From Poecilobothrus nobilitatus (lineage: Eukaryota; Arthropoda; Insecta; Diptera; Dolichopodidae), in contig OX352772.1 of the NCBI GenBank assembly GCA_947095535.1, positions 315,404,018 to 315,468,017 on the forward strand: a stretch of 64,000 nt of DNA. Reading direction: 5' to 3'. This document shows positions 61,313 to 64,000 of the stretch, in pieces; positions within the stretch are counted from its first letter, which is position 1, and each line of letters opens with the position of its first letter. Made by a program: the position numbers and the translations under genes. The notes beneath the pieces are model-generated. The model saw only the letters and a list, made by a program, of their open reading frames with translations. It did not search any database and was not told the origin of the DNA.

Positions 61313-61708
61313 AAAACTATAAATAAAATTCACAAAATATTGTATACGATTTTTAATTTATGACCTTGTATAAGAAGATAAAAAAGAATCCTTATTTAAT
61401 TTTAATGATATGTATATTATATTTATTATCTAATATATATATGTTTATATTCTGTAATAAATTTGTTACTCCTTCAATTTAATTTTTTATTTTATTTTTA
61501 TTATTTTCTTTAAATACGAGAAAGAAAATTTTTTTAAAACGCGCCCGTTTTGATTTTTGTTTTTAATTTTTCTTTTAATTTATTTGTTTTTTTTTTCTTC
61601 ACTATCCTTTTCTACGATTCACTATTTTATTTTATTTAATTTTTCCTTTTTTTTTTATTTCTTTTTAATATTTATTTATTTTTTTTTTTCTTTATTTTTC
61701 GTTCGTTT

Positions 61709-61786
61709 TTAACATAAAGAATCTTTCATCATAAATCGTTTTAAGATGTGCATCGGCGATTGATATCGCTTAGACTGGTTAGACAT
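61709..61786 (-). other. small ATG-started frame in a complex island
   Basis: A 25-residue minus-strand frame opens with ATG at 61786 and ends at TAA (61709-61711). It begins MSNQSKRYQSP and is basic. The surrounding 70 bp have balanced base use unlike the T-rich flanks. It could be a short coding exon start, an upstream frame or chance. No homologue is recognised. Confidence 0.2.
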
Positions 61787-64000
61787 CGAAAAATTTTTTT
61801 TTAAATTTTTGGTAATATTTAGCAGGAGATTTTGTTGTTTATTTCATTATGTTGGTATATTCTGTTCCCATTCTGTTCTATTTAGATTTTTTTTTTTTTT
61901 TTTTATTAATATTTAGGAATTAAACTTTTGTACAGAAATAAGAAAATATATCATGAAAAGGATATTTACAGAAAGCTTTTCTGTATATATTATTATAAAA
62001 ATCAATGTACATATATATATATATATATTGTATATCGTTATGATATCAATATTTACATTTTTCTATAAGAAGGAATGCGCAATATTGTTCTATTAAAAGC
62101 GTACTTTTTAACCGTTACAGATTTTTTTTTAGTTTACAGAGCAATTGTATTAAATCCTGTAAAATCCGTTACAGATCAAAAACAAAAAAAAAAAAAAAAA
62201 TTGAAAAATATTGAAATAAAGAGAAAATAATATAAAAGCTGTATAAAATAAAAAAAAAAAAAAGAGAAATAAAAAGAGAATAAAAAATATTCATTTTGAA
62301 GACTATTTTTAGTTCATTTTTAAGTTCATTTTTAACGAAATTTAAACAAGAAAAAAAAAAAAAATTGTTAGAAAATCTTTAAAGTAAGTATAATTCAAAC
62401 CCATATTAATAGAATATATAAAATTTTTTCAGGTATTTAAATATCTACAAAATATTTCATATAAGAACAAAAATATTTTTAAAGTAAATAGAGATTTATA
62501 TAATACATATATTTTTTAAAGGTAAAACTGTTATATATAGAATATATTATTTAGTAAATCGAATTTTTTTTGTTTTTTTTTTTTTTAAATTTCTAATAAA
62601 AATATTTCCCCGTTACATTTCAACCAAAAAAAGTAACTATTATAATAAAGGTAAAAATGATAACAGACACATTTTGCAGGATATAAAAATTATTATATTA
62701 TAACAGTGAATTGTTGTAATTTGATTGTATTATGATTTTTGTTATTATTAAATTGTTTTCTTAAACAATATTTTTATTTTTTATATGATTTAATTAGACA
62801 TTTATAATATACTATACTTTGATGATTTTTTTTTTCTTATTCTTATGCTTTTTTTTTTTTTTACTTATATACCTAAGGACAAAATTTATTAAGTAGCCCT
62901 ACAATTTATTTCTTATTCATTTTATTTTATTTCATTGTTTCTTTTTATATTATAAAAATATTGGACTGTAAATATTGATAAATTTTAAGAAAATTTTCAG
63001 GAAAAATTGTTATTATTATTTTTTGTTTTTCATCTTTTTTTTTTTCTTAAAATTTTTTACTAAGAATATAAAGTATATATATAAATATATATATATGTAT
63101 GTTTCGAGTATTTTATATTTTATGTTATTAATGATGTTTTGTTTTATTTTTTTGTTTTTTTCATAGAAATGAGTTCAAGGATTCTTTTAATTATGGATAT
63201 TTAATATAACTAAATATGTTTGTATATTAATATGATTGTATATTAATATTGTTTTATGATTATAATACAAGAGATGATTAAAATTGTATATTTTTGATTC
63301 ATTAAGAATTTTTGTTTTTTTTTAATTTACGCAAAATTTCAGAAAAATATTTTCTATTTTTTAAAACAATTTAAATTAAAACGAAACATGTGTTTTAAGA
63401 AAAGAAAATAAAGATAATGTGGCAAAAAAAATAATTAATAGAGCTATATAGATTTTCTTTTATAACAATTTTTTTTTTTTTTTTGGTTTTCTTTTTTATG
63501 TTTAAATAGAATTCTTAAAATTTTTTAATTAAACTGTAATTTTATACAGAATTAATGATTTTTGTTTTTTTTTGTGTTTTACTTATAGATACTATAACAT
63601 ACGATTTTATAATCTATTATACCTACTTCTACAGATAGGTATTATGAAATATATATGTTTAATATTGCAAATAAAACAATATTTAATTTTAATTTTTCTT
63701 TTTTTCTTAATACAAAATTAGTATTTAATTTATTTGCATATTCAATAAAAAAACAAAATTTTCCCAACAAACAGAAATATTTAGGACCAAAATATTAACA
63801 GTTTTTGTTTTTAGACTTCACAAAGTTTTGCAAATAAATTCTTTAAATAAAAGAAAAATTGCATACATTTAGGAAAGGAAATAAAAATTTATATTTTATA
63901 AAGGTAGGAAATAAAAATTTATATTTTATAAAAAAAAATTCCGAGAAATGCAAAATCCATAGATCAGGAAAATTCCATCGGAATAAATTTTATATTTCTG
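61787..64000. other. T-rich, low-complexity stretch without recognisable gene
   Basis: T runs, A runs and TA microsatellites (62009-62029, 63076-63098). At the very end 'aggaaataaaaatttatatt' is repeated in tandem (63876-63929, period about 30 bp). No gene is supported. Confidence 0.5.

Overview
The window is very AT-rich eukaryotic DNA. It is full of A and T runs, ATn and TAAn microsatellites and interspersed repeats, and I find no intact protein-coding gene. Most open frames are short, lack an ATG or lie inside repeats. A flying insect, most likely a dipteran, is the best guess. Several repeats carry the set made of 'gagtcgattTAgc-atgt', a run of (CGTC)n and 'ataactcaaaaacta-gaagcta', and end in tatacccg/cgggtata, which resembles dispersed repeats of Drosophila and other flies. 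This is inference from memory of such repeats. The window could be intergenic DNA or the inside of a very large intron.

Layout. 0-9.3 kb: one diverged and one 1.7 kb palindromic copy of a repeat called family A here, plus a tRNA-derived SINE. 9.35-11.8 kb: a 1.57 kb family B element followed after 45 bp by a family C element with an internal 142 bp minisatellite. 14.5-15.6 kb: another family A copy. 18.7-20.1 kb: remnants of a family C relative, an 88 bp satellite and a SINE fragment. 26.4-30.0 kb: a composite TAA-bearing SINE and two family C relatives. 31-34 kb: SINE, LINE remnant, family A. 37-39.2 kb: a pair of tailed SINEs, then a decayed reading frame split by a 758 bp foldback element with an 8 bp target duplication. 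40.5-47.7 kb: family A, a decayed LINE RNase H/3' end, a SINE, the second family B copy in inverted orientation, a 187 bp MITE-like element, a reverse-transcriptase scrap and a hairpin. 48.7-54.6 kb: an expanded copy of the composite SINE, a TA-flanked 856 bp palindrome, a second tailed SINE pair and a family A copy. 56.2-57.4 kb: the last family A copy. 57.4-64 kb: T-rich, low-complexity DNA with two small islands of more complex sequence.

The elements are related to each other. Families A and B share a long core but have different ends. Families B and C share an end module of CGTC tetramers beside a conserved 'aactcaaaaacta' block. The SINEs supply at least three tRNA-derived heads. The strongest unusual finding is the frame at 38.03-39.20 kb: taking out the foldback and one copy of its 8 bp repeat leaves one continuous frame across the insertion point. 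No gene pathway can be described from this window.
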